From contig NZ_BBJU01000003.1 of NCBI RefSeq assembly GCF_000739935.1, forward strand, positions 1 to 64,000: 64,000 nucleotides of DNA, given 5' to 3'. This stretch comes from Agrobacterium rubi TR3 = NBRC 13261. Lineage in GTDB: Bacteria; Pseudomonadota; Alphaproteobacteria; Rhizobiales; Rhizobiaceae. A model generated the notes under the pieces. The model ran no database searches and was not told the origin of the DNA. It saw only the letters and a list, made by a program, of their open reading frames with translations. Made by a program: the position numbers and the translations under genes. This document shows, piece after piece, positions 1-7,664 of the stretch (its first letter is position 1; every line of letters starts with the position of its first letter).

Positions 1-1
1 C

Positions 2-1009
2 GAGGCGTCGGCTGTGGTCGTCACGTCAGGCGGCATTGGCGGCAATCATGCTCTGGTGCGGCAGAACTGGCCGGTGGAGCGGTTGGGGCAGCCGCCTGCG
101 GAGATGGTCAGCGGCGTGCCCGCCCATGTGGATGGCCGGATGATCGGTATTACCGAGGCGGCGGGTGGTGCGGTCATCAACCGCGACCGCATGTGGCATT
201 ATACCGAAGGCGTGAAGAACCATGATCCGATCTGGCCGAACCATGGCATTCGCATCCTGCCCGGCCCATCATCCTTCTGGTGCGATGCGCGCGGCGATCG
301 TCTGCCAGCGCCCGCCATGCCGGGCTTCGATACGCTCGGCACGCTGAAAATCCTGCGCGAGAGGAACAGCGATTACAGCTGGTTCATTTTGACCAAGGCG
401 ATCATCAAGAAGGAGTTTGCGCTGTCGGGCTCGGAGCAGAACCCCGATCTGACGGACAAGAACATCCGCCTGCTGCTCAAGCGTCTGGGCAAGGAGCCGC
501 CAGGGCCGGTGAAAGCGTTCATGGAGCGCGGCGAAGATTTCGCCGTGGCCGATACGCTGGAAGATTTGGTCGAGGCGATGAATGCGATCACCGGCGACGC
601 CGAGCTGGATGTCGGGCATATCCGCACCCAGATCGAGGCGCGAGACCGCGAACTGACCAATGGTTTCAGCAAGGATGCGCAGATCACCGCCATCCGCGGT
701 GCGCGCAATTATCTCGGCGACAAGCTGATGCGCACCGCCAAGCCGCATCGCCTGCTTGACCCCGCCGCCGGGCCGCTGATTGCCGTGCGGCTGCACATTC
801 TCACCCGCAAGACGCTGGGTGGTCTGCACACCGATCTCAACGGTCGCGTGCTGGATGGTGGCGGCGTGCCGGTGCCAGGGCTTTATGCCGCAGGCGAGGT
901 CGCAGGCTTTGGCGGTGGCGGCATGCATGGCTACAACGCGCTGGAAGGCACCTTCCTCGGCGGCTGCCTGTTTTCAGGCCGTGTCGCGGGCAGCAGCGTG
1001 GTCGCCTAG
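2..1009 (+). CDS. FAD-binding dehydrogenase, C-terminal part (cut by window edge)
   Basis: The reading frame is already open at the window edge, so the N-terminal part with the dinucleotide-binding motif lies outside. What remains is about 335 residues. It resembles the flavoprotein group that includes 3-ketosteroid delta-1-dehydrogenase and fumarate reductase. The C-terminal stretch GLYAAGEVAGFGGGGMHGYN is the usual second FAD-contact region of that group. The substrate cannot be deduced; large FAD-binding dehydrogenases of this type in rhizobia are mostly uncharacterised. The stop codon overlaps the stop of the convergent ABC transporter gene by four bases. Confidence 0.8.
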   Translation, partial: EASAVVVTSGGIGGNHALVRQNWPVERLGQPPAEMVSGVPAHVDGRMIGITEAAGGAVINRDRMWHYTEGVKNHDPIWPNHGIRILPGPSSFWCDARGDRLPAPAMPGFDTLGTLKILRERNSDYSWFILTKAIIKKEFALSGSEQNPDLTDKNIRLLLKRLGKEPPGPVKAFMERGEDFAVADTLEDLVEAMNAITGDAELDVGHIRTQIEARDRELTNGFSKDAQITAIRGARNYLGDKLMRTAKPHRLLDPAAGPLIAVRLHILTRKTLGGLHTDLNGRVLDGGGVPVPGLYAAGEVAGFGGGGMHGYNALEGTFLGGCLFSGRVAGSSVVA

Positions 1010-2817
1010 CTGGACTTCGCCAGCGTCACGACCTCGTCTCTGCCGTCCGTTTCGAACTGGAGGCGGGCCAGTTTCGCATAGAGCCCGCCCTGGCGGATAA
1101 GGCTTTGATGCGTGCCTTCCTCGATGATGCGGCCTTCATCCATCACCAGAATGCGGTCGGCCTTCAACACCGTGGCGAGGCGGTGGGCGATGACGATGGT
1201 GGTGCGCTTTGCAATCAACTGGTCCAGCGCCTTTTGCACCAGCGTCTCGCTTTCGGCATCCAGCGCCGAGGTCGCCTCATCGAGAAGCAGGATGGGCGCA
1301 TCGCGAAGGATGGCGCGGGCAATGGCGATGCGCTGGCGCTGGCCACCGGAGAGCGTCACGCCGCGCTCGCCGGCGATGGTGTCGTAGCCGTCATCGAGAT
1401 TGGCAATGAAGCCATCGGCCTGCGCGGCGATGGCGGCGGTGCGCACCTCGTCTCTGCTAGCATTCGGTTTGCCGAAGGCGATATTGTCATGGATGGAGGC
1501 GGCAAAGATCGCCACATCCTGCGGCACGATCGCCAGCCGCGAGCGCAGCGCTTCCAGGGTGACGGCGCGGATATCGGTGCCATCGATGGTAATACGCCCG
1601 GATTGCGGATCGTAAAACCGCATCAGCAGCGAAAAGACCGTGCTTTTGCCAGCACCCGATGGGCCCACGATGGCAACGGTTTCACCGGCTGCAACGGTGA
1701 AAGACAGGTCGGTGATGACAGGTCTGCCCGCACCTTGCGGGTAATGGAAGGCGACGTTTTCAAAGCTCGCTTCGCCGCGCGCCGGGACGGGTAGGGGAAC
1801 CGGCGTTTCCGGGTTCGTGACGGGAGACTTTTCCTGCAAAAGTTCCGACAGGCGCTCTGCAGCGCCTCCCGCCTGCGACAGCTCGCCCCAGACTTCCGAG
1901 AGCTGGCCAAGCGAGCTTGCGGCGATGACGGAGTAGAGAACGAACTGGCTGAGCGTTCCAGCCGAAATGGTGCCGATCAGAACGCCATGCGCGCCGTACC
2001 ACAGAATGGCAACGACGCTGCCGAAAACGAAGCTGATGGCGACAGCCGTCAGAACGGCACGGGCACTGATGGCAGCACGGGCGCCATGATAGGCCTTCTC
2101 GACGGCGTCATTGTAGCGGGTATTGGCCAGGGTTTCGGCATTGAAGGACTGAATGGTGCGGCTGGCGGATATGGTCTCGGCCGCGAAGGCGGACGAGGTC
2201 GCCAGCGTATCCTGCGTCGTTCTGGAGCGCGAGCGAACGGAACGACCAAACGCGATCAGCGGGAAGACGATGAGAGGGATGGCCAGCAGAGCAAGGCCTG
2301 AGAGGCTGGGGCTGGTGTAAACCATCATCACCACCCCACCCAGACAGAGCAGGATGTTGCGCAGCGCCTGCGATGCGGACGAGCCGAAGGCAGAGCGGAT
2401 CTGCACGGTGTCGGCGGTCAGCCGCGAGGCCAGTTCGCCGGAATGGTTGACGTCAAAAAAGGCCTGCGACAGCGAAGTCAGATGCGCGAACACATCGCGG
2501 CGCAGATCGGCGACCACCCGTTCCCCGATGGTCATGACGTAATAGTAGCGCATGGCGCTGGCGAGCGCGAGTACGACGGCAATGGCCAGAAGCACGGCGA
2601 AATAGCTGTTGATCATCGCGCCATCGGCCCCTTCGAAACCATGGTCGATGATGCGGCGAACGGCAAGCGGAAGAGCAAGCGTGGTAGCGGATGACAGAAC
2701 CAGTGCAAAGATGGCAGCGGCAACCAGCCCGCGATAACGCTTCAGATAGGGAAACAGGCTGGTCAGCGGTTTTGGCGTCTTGCGCGTAGCCGTTTTCGGT
2801 TCCTGAATGTCTGCCAC
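1006..2817 (-). CDS. ABC exporter, fused membrane and ATPase domains
   Basis: A 603-residue half-transporter of the MsbA/LmrA kind that should work as a homodimer in the inner membrane and export a hydrophobic substrate. Residues about 20–310 form the six-helix transmembrane domain. The ATPase domain follows, with Walker A GPSGAGKS at 385–392, the Q-loop in VPQDVAIF, the signature LSGGQRQR at 489–496, Walker B ILLLDEATSALD at 509–520 and the switch histidine in IVIAHRLAT. All catalytic motifs are intact. The start is a GTG with AGGAG six bases before it. The substrate is unknown; lipid or drug export are both plausible for the family. Confidence 0.9.
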   Translation of the reverse strand: MADIQEPKTATRKTPKPLTSLFPYLKRYRGLVAAAIFALVLSSATTLALPLAVRRIIDHGFEGADGAMINSYFAVLLAIAVVLALASAMRYYYVMTIGERVVADLRRDVFAHLTSLSQAFFDVNHSGELASRLTADTVQIRSAFGSSASQALRNILLCLGGVVMMVYTSPSLSGLALLAIPLIVFPLIAFGRSVRSRSRTTQDTLATSSAFAAETISASRTIQSFNAETLANTRYNDAVEKAYHGARAAISARAVLTAVAISFVFGSVVAILWYGAHGVLIGTISAGTLSQFVLYSVIAASSLGQLSEVWGELSQAGGAAERLSELLQEKSPVTNPETPVPLPVPARGEASFENVAFHYPQGAGRPVITDLSFTVAAGETVAIVGPSGAGKSTVFSLLMRFYDPQSGRITIDGTDIRAVTLEALRSRLAIVPQDVAIFAASIHDNIAFGKPNASRDEVRTAAIAAQADGFIANLDDGYDTIAGERGVTLSGGQRQRIAIARAILRDAPILLLDEATSALDAESETLVQKALDQLIAKRTTIVIAHRLATVLKADRILVMDEGRIIEEGTHQSLIRQGGLYAKLARLQFETDGRDEVVTLAKSS

Positions 2818-2924
2818 GATCTACTCCTGCATGTGCCGGCTTTGCGAGTGGCTTCAACCAGCCTGCGGCAAGGTCAGCATCTCGGTCTGTGTCGCCAAGT
2901 GTGAAGCCAAGCATCGGCAGGCAC

Positions 2925-2953
2925 TTGTTATCTCGGCGACCTTCATGTATAGG
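2925..2953 (+). promoter_or_regulatory. Probable sigma-70 promoter of rpmE
   Basis: TTGTTA and TATAGG are separated by 17 bases. Transcription would begin near 2960 and give a leader of about 110 bases before the rpmE start codon, long for a ribosomal protein gene of 73 codons. No autoregulatory structure was identified with certainty in the leader. Confidence 0.5.
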
Positions 2954-3068
2954 CTCCGCATCGAATTGGGAAGCCATGGCCAAATGGTCTCGAGCTTCAT
3001 TATTGAATTGGCTCAGTTGACGCAATTGCGGCAAATGGTCCGCACGTCACTAAAGCAGGAAGATTGTC

Positions 3069-3290
3069 ATGAAGGCTGAAATTCATCCCGACTATCACAT
3101 GATCAAAGTGGTCATGACCGATGGCACAGAATACGAAACACGCTCCACATGGGGCTCCGAGGGTCAGGTCATGAACCTCGAGATCGATCCAACGTCTCAC
3201 CCAGCATGGACGGGCGGCAACCAGCAGCTGATGGACCGTGGTGGTCGCGTTTCCAAGTTCAACAAGCGTTTCGGCGGCCTCGGCCTCTAA
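3069..3290 (+). CDS. rpmE: 50S ribosomal protein L31
   Basis: A 73-residue protein starting [20 protein letters not shown], typical of alphaproteobacterial L31 in length and sequence. It sits at the subunit interface of the 70S ribosome. The zinc-binding cysteines of the C-plus type are absent, so this is a C-minus, zinc-independent form. AGGAAG precedes the start codon. The gene is monocistronic: its own promoter lies about 110 bases upstream and a strong terminator follows 23 bases after the stop. Confidence 0.97.
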   Translation: MKAEIHPDYHMIKVVMTDGTEYETRSTWGSEGQVMNLEIDPTSHPAWTGGNQQLMDRGGRVSKFNKRFGGLGL

Positions 3291-3312
3291 TCCTGTTGAC
3301 TGTGACGAATTC

Positions 3313-3341
3313 AAAAACCCCGGAGCGATCCGGGGTTTTTT
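3313..3341 (+). terminator. Rho-independent terminator of rpmE
   Basis: CCCCGGA-gcga-TCCGGGG stem followed by six T. The A-run on the left arm could let it act in both directions. Confidence 0.9.
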
Positions 3342-3377
3342 GTTGTTCGACATTTCGCATCGTCCATGTGAACAACA

Positions 3378-3402
3378 AAAAAGCAGGCCGGAGCCTGCTT
3401 TT
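3378..3402. terminator. Terminator between rpmE and rcdA, probably bidirectional
   Basis: AAGCAGGC-cgga-GCCTGCTT with an A-run on the left and a T-run on the right, just after the rcdA stop codon on the minus strand. It would end the rcdA transcript and back up the rpmE terminator. Confidence 0.8.
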
Positions 3403-3426
3403 ACAATTCATAATGTCGGCTGAAAC

Positions 3427-3942
3427 TCAGTTGCCCGAGAAGGCCGTACGCAGCAGGTTGAGCTGCGCCTGAACGCTGTTTTCGTTGTCTGGAACCTTCG
3501 TGGCTTCCGACGGGCGATAGATTTCGCGGTCGAGAAGGGCAACGCGGTTCTGGAGACGCAGGGAACGCTCGACCAGATCACGGAAGGATTCCGGCAGGTC
3601 GTTCCAGCCTGGGGCTGCACGATCAACGTTGAAGTTATCGAGGCGAACCTTGTTCTTCTCGCTCAAGACCTGATCGCGGCTCATTTCGCCGTTGTTGACA
3701 GCACGCTGAAGAAGAAGCCAGGATGCCATCTGCATGAGGCGGGTCGTGAGACGCATGGACTCTGCTGCGTAAAGAACTGACGCCATACGCGGCAATACTT
3801 TGGAGGCTGCGCGTCCGGAACCGTCGAGGTAAGTCGCCGTTTCTTCCACCAAAGTCATGCCCTCGGAGTAGAGAGACTTGAACTGGTTGGATGCCGCAGC
3901 ACGGCCAGCAAAACTGATGGTATTCAAAACCTGTTCTGACAT
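3427..3942 (-). CDS. rcdA: RcdA-like regulator of CtrA degradation (DUF1465)
   Basis: A 171-residue protein of the DUF1465 family. The characterised Caulobacter member, RcdA, is a three-helix adaptor that works with CpdR and PopA to deliver CtrA to the ClpXP protease at the cell pole. The central region (VLYAAESMRLTTRLMQMASW) and a second conserved segment (LDNFNVDRAAPGWNDLPESF) fit the family; the tail beyond residue 150 is probably disordered. AGGA lies nine bases before the ATG. A TTAA-N7-TTAA sequence upstream suggests that CtrA itself may control this gene. Assignment rests on family recognition, and the function in this organism is inferred. Confidence 0.8.
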   Translation of the reverse strand: MSEQVLNTISFAGRAAASNQFKSLYSEGMTLVEETATYLDGSGRAASKVLPRMASVLYAAESMRLTTRLMQMASWLLLQRAVNNGEMSRDQVLSEKNKVRLDNFNVDRAAPGWNDLPESFRDLVERSLRLQNRVALLDREIYRPSEATKVPDNENSVQAQLNLLRTAFSGN

Positions 3943-4055
3943 TTTTTCAAATCCTGCTTACGCACCATACTAAGGCAACGGGACAGAGGCTTAATAGTTC
4001 CGGCCTCTTTGTATTTTCAGGATGATATCAATAACGCAAATGCGCAAGCTGATTA

Positions 4056-4070
4056 TTAAAGAAAGGTTAA
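4056..4070. promoter_or_regulatory. Candidate CtrA box upstream of rcdA
   Basis: TTAA-agaaagg-TTAA matches the full CtrA consensus spacing (TTAA-N7-TTAA); the terminal C is T here. It lies about 115 bases upstream of the rcdA start codon in AT-rich intergenic DNA. Confidence 0.5.
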
Positions 4071-4101
4071 TACCCACAGTTTTGCTCATATGAAGGCGAG
4101 A

Positions 4102-4203
4102 CAAAAAAAGAGCCGCAAAAGCGGCTCTCAAGGTAAAACAGGGAGAAAAATCAGACCAAATCGCCGATAGGAGAAACTGCCTGAGGTTCAGCAGAACTGA
4201 ACA
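4102..4203 (-). ncRNA. Candidate trans-acting small RNA, about 100 nt
   Basis: On the minus strand, a TATTAT element (4212–4207) is followed at about 4203 by a perfect hairpin GTTCAG-ttctg-CTGAAC. Then comes a mostly unstructured pyrimidine-rich stretch containing TTTCTCCTAT and TTTTCTCCCTG, and finally a strong terminator, GAGCCGC-tttt-GCGGCTC plus seven T. A short 5' hairpin, single-stranded CUCC motifs able to pair with ribosome-binding sites and a terminal hairpin is the layout of Hfq-dependent small RNAs in rhizobia. The transcript also contains an ATG-started 17-codon frame without a ribosome-binding site, probably fortuitous. It could instead belong to an already described alpha-proteobacterial sRNA family; I could not assign one. 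Confidence 0.55.
4109..4128 (-). terminator. Rho-independent terminator at the end of the candidate small RNA
   Basis: AGAGCCGC-tttt-GCGGCTCT read on the minus strand, followed by TTTTTTT. It lies 167 bases beyond the DUF1192 stop codon, so it could also end the MFS–DUF1192 transcript. Confidence 0.85.
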
Positions 4204-4226
4204 TGTATAATATTCACTTAAAAAGC

Positions 4227-4241
4227 TTAATTTTTCGTTAA
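4227..4241. promoter_or_regulatory. Candidate CtrA box at the -35 position of the small RNA promoter
   Basis: TTAA-tttttcg-TTAA, again with exact N7 spacing. On the minus strand it overlaps where a -35 element for TATTAT at 4212–4207 would sit, the usual position of CtrA at promoters it activates. No sigma-70 -35 match is seen there. Confidence 0.45.
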
Positions 4242-4294
4242 TGGTAAACGAAAATCTGATCCACTGCGTAACGTTAATGAAATGTTGCTCATGC

Positions 4295-4489
4295 TCAGGA
4301 TCGAAACAGGCTCTCTGCTGCCTTGCGGCCCGCCGACTTCTTCTCTCGCTCGACTTCCAGTCGTTTGATCTCGGTTTCCAGACTGTGGATACGGGCCGTC
4401 AGATCATCCACCGACAGCAGCGACAGGTCGCCACCGATAACGTGAGTCGTGGCTTGCTGTTTCAACGGCTCATCATCAAAGACACTCAT
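4295..4489 (-). CDS. DUF1192 family protein
   Basis: A 64-residue protein with the DUF1192 pattern: a short variable N-terminus, then LSVDDLTARIHSLETEIKRLEVE, which reads as an amphipathic coiled coil, and a basic tail. The family is common in Rhizobiales and has no assigned function. The start codon overlaps the stop of the upstream MFS gene by four bases (4486–4489), so the two are probably translationally coupled. Confidence 0.8.
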   Translation of the reverse strand: MSVFDDEPLKQQATTHVIGGDLSLLSVDDLTARIHSLETEIKRLEVEREKKSAGRKAAESLFRS

Positions 4490-5760
4490 ATTCCGGCTCC
4501 TTTTTCCAACTCCGCCTCATCCTCCGGGTATTGAGGTGCGCGAGGATCGAGCGAGGCGCTTTCCGGTGTGATCTGGGCCATGGCCGTGGTCGAGAAATTG
4601 TCCTTCTCTTCCGTCGGAAGGGCCGCCCGCTGTCTGGAGCGGAACATGGCATAGGCGGTGATGAGGAGATGCGAAGCGGCCGTAACCCAGAAGAGGGCGT
4701 AAGGGCCAAAGGATGTCATGATCGGGCCGCCGAGCGTCGGGCCTATGATGGTGCCTATGCCGTAGAGTAGCAAAAGACCGCCAGAGACTTTGACGAAGTC
4801 TTCCGACGAGGCATAGTCGTTGGCATGGGCCACGGCGATGGGATAGGGCGCATTGGCCGTCGCGCCATAGACCGCGATCATACCGATCAGCACATAGACA
4901 TGGCCGGGCTGGATGAGGGTCACGGCAAGGCCTGCAAGCGCTGCAACGCCTGACAGGCCTGCCAGCACGTAGCGACGGTCTATTCTGTCGGAGAGCTTAC
5001 CGGCTGGAAACTGCGCCAAGGCGCCAATGAAGATGGTGACACTGACCATGATGGCGATGGTGGTGGGATCAAGACCCGCGCGCGCGCCAAAGACTGCGCC
5101 CAGCGTTCCATATGCGCCGTTGGCAATGCCGATGAGCAGGATGCCGACGAAAGAGACGGGCGAATTTCGATAGAGCGCGGGTAAATCGAGTTTCACCTTT
5201 TTCAGGGGCTGAGGACTTTCCGCTTTCGACAGCATGGCGGGCATAATGGCGACGCAATAAATGATGGCGCAGACCATGAACAGCGTTGTGGTGTTGACGT
5301 TACCGAAGGGTACAACCAATTGCCCCGCCACGACGCCGAACAGGGTGATGGCGATGTAAAGCGAAAAGATCGCGCCTCGGCTTTCATTGGTGGCGCGTTC
5401 GTTTAGCCAGCTTTCGATGATCATCGAGGTGCCTGCGGTGCAGAAACCGGTCAGCGCGCGCAGCGCCACCCATGACACGTCATCGATGAAAAGTCCGGTT
5501 AGCAAGATGGTGAGGCAGATGAGGGCGACGAAGCTGCCAAAGGCCCTGATGTGACCAGCGCGCCGCACGATGGCGGGTGCAACAAAGCAACCAACAACGA
5601 AGCCAGCCGCCCATGATGTGCCGAGAAAACCCAGTACTTCGTTGGAATAGCCTTCCGCCGATCCGCGAACGGGAAGCAGAAGACCCTGAAGGCCGTTGCC
5701 CAGAAACAGAAACAAGGTGCTGGATAAAAGAGCGAATACGGGTAGAAGGTTTCTGCTCAT
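4486..5760 (-). CDS. MFS transporter, YcaD-like
   Basis: A 424-residue inner-membrane protein with about twelve predicted helices in two six-helix halves. The segment GKLSDRIDRRYVL between helices 8 and 9 is the major-facilitator loop motif, and the N-terminal half has LLPVRGSAEGYSNEVLGFLGTSWAAGF, close to the YcaD subgroup of putative sugar or drug transporters. The hydrophilic C-terminus (about 40 residues after FRSRQRAALP) is longer than usual. Substrate unknown. It is translationally coupled to the DUF1192 gene. Confidence 0.85.
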   Translation of the reverse strand: MSRNLLPVFALLSSTLFLFLGNGLQGLLLPVRGSAEGYSNEVLGFLGTSWAAGFVVGCFVAPAIVRRAGHIRAFGSFVALICLTILLTGLFIDDVSWVALRALTGFCTAGTSMIIESWLNERATNESRGAIFSLYIAITLFGVVAGQLVVPFGNVNTTTLFMVCAIIYCVAIMPAMLSKAESPQPLKKVKLDLPALYRNSPVSFVGILLIGIANGAYGTLGAVFGARAGLDPTTIAIMVSVTIFIGALAQFPAGKLSDRIDRRYVLAGLSGVAALAGLAVTLIQPGHVYVLIGMIAVYGATANAPYPIAVAHANDYASSEDFVKVSGGLLLLYGIGTIIGPTLGGPIMTSFGPYALFWVTAASHLLITAYAMFRSRQRAALPTEEKDNFSTTAMAQITPESASLDPRAPQYPEDEAELEKGAGI

Positions 5761-5891
5761 AAGCCACTCTCATGCTAAGCGATTCAAGATAAAGATCTGG
5801 TCGACGACGCGCGAATAGGTTGCCTGTCCTTGGTGAACATTAAAAATGTCCAGCCTGTGACGCTGTTTCAATAAAGCCAAAAGGTTTCGGG

Positions 5892-6047
5892 ATGACGAAG
5901 GCAATCGGGCTTTTTCTGCTTCTGGCCATGTGCATCCAGATCATCCGCCCGCTCGGCCTGCCGGGACTGCGCAAGCGCGGCGACTGCTGGAAGATCGCGG
6001 TTGCGGCGTTTGTGATTTGGACGCTGGTGTTGTTGCTGCGGCCTTGA
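5892..6047 (+). CDS. Small membrane protein, 51 residues
   Basis: ATG at 5892 to TGA at 6045 encodes 51 residues: a hydrophobic segment GLFLLLAMCIQII, a short basic cytosolic or periplasmic loop (GLPGLRKRGDCWK) and a second hydrophobic segment IAVAAFVIWTLVLLL ending in RP. I recall very similar small two-helix proteins (RPLGLPGL motif) in other rhizobial genomes, which supports it being real. The ribosome-binding site is weak (TTTCGGG before the ATG). Function unknown. Confidence 0.6.
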   Translation: MTKAIGLFLLLAMCIQIIRPLGLPGLRKRGDCWKIAVAAFVIWTLVLLLRP

Positions 6048-6068
6048 GGGGGGGGGAGGGGCTGTCTC

Positions 6069-6218
6069 TCGACCCTCATGCCGAGGTGCTTTGCCCAAAG
6101 GGCAAAGCCTCGAAGCATCCGCCACGCATTCTGCCCTAAAGCCCGCAACCCACGTCCTTCGAGGCTCCTGCGGGGCACCTCTCCTTCGACAGGCTCAGGA
6201 TGATGGATGCGGGTTGCT
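6069..6218. repeat. Intergenic palindromic repeat element
   Basis: A block without coding potential containing several inverted repeats: CGAGGTGC near the left end with GCACCTC near the right, TTTGCCC-aa-GGGCAAA, and GCAACCC with GGGTTGC. The phrase CCTTCGACAGGCTCAGGATGA is typical of short repeats scattered through rhizobial intergenic regions. A G-rich run precedes it. Likely a non-autonomous repeat rather than a gene. Confidence 0.6.
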
Positions 6219-6291
6219 GATGTACCAACCTGAAACCGTGCCACTATTCGCTTTCGAGACATCCCGCCACATGGGATAAATTCAAAAACAA

Positions 6292-6316
6292 ACCGCTCGC
6301 AACGGGTTGCGAGCGG
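6292..6316 (-). terminator. Terminator of the aldolase gene
   Basis: ACCGCTCGCAA-cgg-gTTGCGAGCGGT hairpin; on the minus strand it is followed by TTTGTTTTTG. It lies 32 bases after the fba stop codon. Confidence 0.85.
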
Positions 6317-6348
6317 TGTGAAGAATGGCGTGTGATGATGCGAACGGG

Positions 6349-7374
6349 TTAAGCCGCGATTTCCTGCTCATCGCTCCAGTTGCCGAGTGCGGCGAGCGAG
6401 TTCATTTCAGCGCGGTGCTGGAAGGCGCGTTGGCCGGCGGCGACGTTTTCTGGTTTGCCGCCCCAGGCCTTGAGCGCGGTATCCTGAAGCGCGCGACCGT
6501 AGGAGAAGGTGAGTGCCCATGGCAGGTCGTAGCCAGCATTCATGGCAGAGAGATGTGCGGTTGCTTCTTCGGCAGACTGACCGCCGGACAGGAAGGCAAC
6601 GCCCGGAACAGCGGATGGTACTGTGGCTTTCAGAACCTTGACCGTCTTTTCGGCCACTTCATCGACAGATGCCTTACGGGAGTTCTTGCCATCAATGACC
6701 ATGTTCGGCTTCAGGATCATGCCTTCGAGGTTGACTCGGGCGTCATAGAGATCGGTGAAGACGGTGCGCAGGACCCATTCGGTTACTTCCGCACAGCGAT
6801 CGATGCTATGGGTGCCGGGTTCGCCGTCCATCAGCACTTCCGGCTCGACGATGGGCACGATGCCTGCCTGCTGGCAAAGTGCGGCATAACGGGCAAGGGC
6901 CTGCGAATCCGCCTTGATGGAGCCCCATGTGGGCAGGCCATCACCGATGTTGATGACACCACGCCACTTGGCGAAACGCGCGCCAGCGTCGTAATATTTT
7001 TTCAGGCGGTCAGCGAGGCCATCGAGACCTTCTGTTACGGTTTCGCCAGGGAAGAAAGCCTGTGGCTTGGCGCCGGTATCGACCTTGATGCCGGGGATAG
7101 CGCCCGCAGCTTTGATGATATCGACGAAGGGCGTGCCATCGGCCGCTTTCTGGAAGAGGGTCTCTTCGTAAAGGATCACGCCGGAAATGCACTTTGTCAT
7201 GGCGTCGTTTGTGCGAAACAGCATTTCGCGGTAATCGCGACGGCTTGTTTCCGTCGATTCCAGATTGATGCCGTCGAAACGTTTCTTGATGGTGCCGGTG
7301 GATTCGTCCGCAGCCAGCAGGCCTTTGCCATTGGCAACCATTTTCACTGCAATATCTTCAAGACGCTCAGTCAT
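6349..7374 (-). CDS. fbaB: Fructose-bisphosphate aldolase, class I
   Basis: A 341-residue Schiff-base aldolase that interconverts fructose 1,6-bisphosphate with dihydroxyacetone phosphate and glyceraldehyde 3-phosphate in the cytoplasm. Family motifs are intact: LLAADES near residue 28, AKWRGV, VEPEVLMDG and the Schiff-base lysine in LEGMILKPNMV. The start at 7374 is chosen because GGAGA lies six bases upstream; an in-frame codon at 7395 lacks a site. The gene follows pgk in a central-carbon cluster but has its own leader with a large palindrome (7450–7476), so it is probably transcribed separately. Rhizobia often also carry a class II enzyme elsewhere. The symbol is by family; fda is also used. 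Confidence 0.95.
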   Translation of the reverse strand: MTERLEDIAVKMVANGKGLLAADESTGTIKKRFDGINLESTETSRRDYREMLFRTNDAMTKCISGVILYEETLFQKAADGTPFVDIIKAAGAIPGIKVDTGAKPQAFFPGETVTEGLDGLADRLKKYYDAGARFAKWRGVINIGDGLPTWGSIKADSQALARYAALCQQAGIVPIVEPEVLMDGEPGTHSIDRCAEVTEWVLRTVFTDLYDARVNLEGMILKPNMVIDGKNSRKASVDEVAEKTVKVLKATVPSAVPGVAFLSGGQSAEEATAHLSAMNAGYDLPWALTFSYGRALQDTALKAWGGKPENVAAGQRAFQHRAEMNSLAALGNWSDEQEIAA

Positions 7375-7449
7375 TTTCAATCTCCATCGGAACAATGAAT
7401 GTGAGTTAGCAGAAGTTCCAAGGCAGGAAAATGGCGCGCTAAATCATTG

Positions 7450-7476
7450 AAACGATTGAAATCATTTCAATCGTTT
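7450..7476. promoter_or_regulatory. 27-base perfect palindrome upstream of the aldolase gene, probable operator
   Basis: AAACGATTGAAAT-c-ATTTCAATCGTTT, centred on 7463, with near-symmetry extending a few bases further. Each arm contains AAACGATT, which resembles the half-sites bound by LacI/GalR-family regulators. It lies about 75–100 bases before the fba start codon, where it could overlap the promoter. Confidence 0.6.
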
Positions 7477-7625
7477 GAAACTTTAGGAATTCTTTTAAAA
7501 TATTTAAATGTGCGGAACCAGTGCAGCTCTAAGCTTCGTCGTGCGTGGTCTCTGGCATCTGCTACGTAGCACTTGTGGATAGGGTAGTGAATTTTAGGGA
7601 GAGGCTCGAGGATGGTGAGCAAGAG

Positions 7626-7652
7626 CCCCCGCTCCCGTAATGAGAGCGGGGG
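7626..7652 (-). terminator. Terminator of pgk
   Basis: CCCCCGCTC-ccgtaatga-GAGCGGGGG hairpin 13 bases after the pgk stop codon (minus strand). The T-run is poor on this strand, but the stem is long and GC-rich. Confidence 0.7.
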
Positions 7653-7664
7653 ATCAGTTTGTTT

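Noticed and set aside
4151-4204. A 17-codon frame with ATG inside the candidate small RNA
   Set aside because: No ribosome-binding site and the start would lie at the very 5' end; treated as non-coding.
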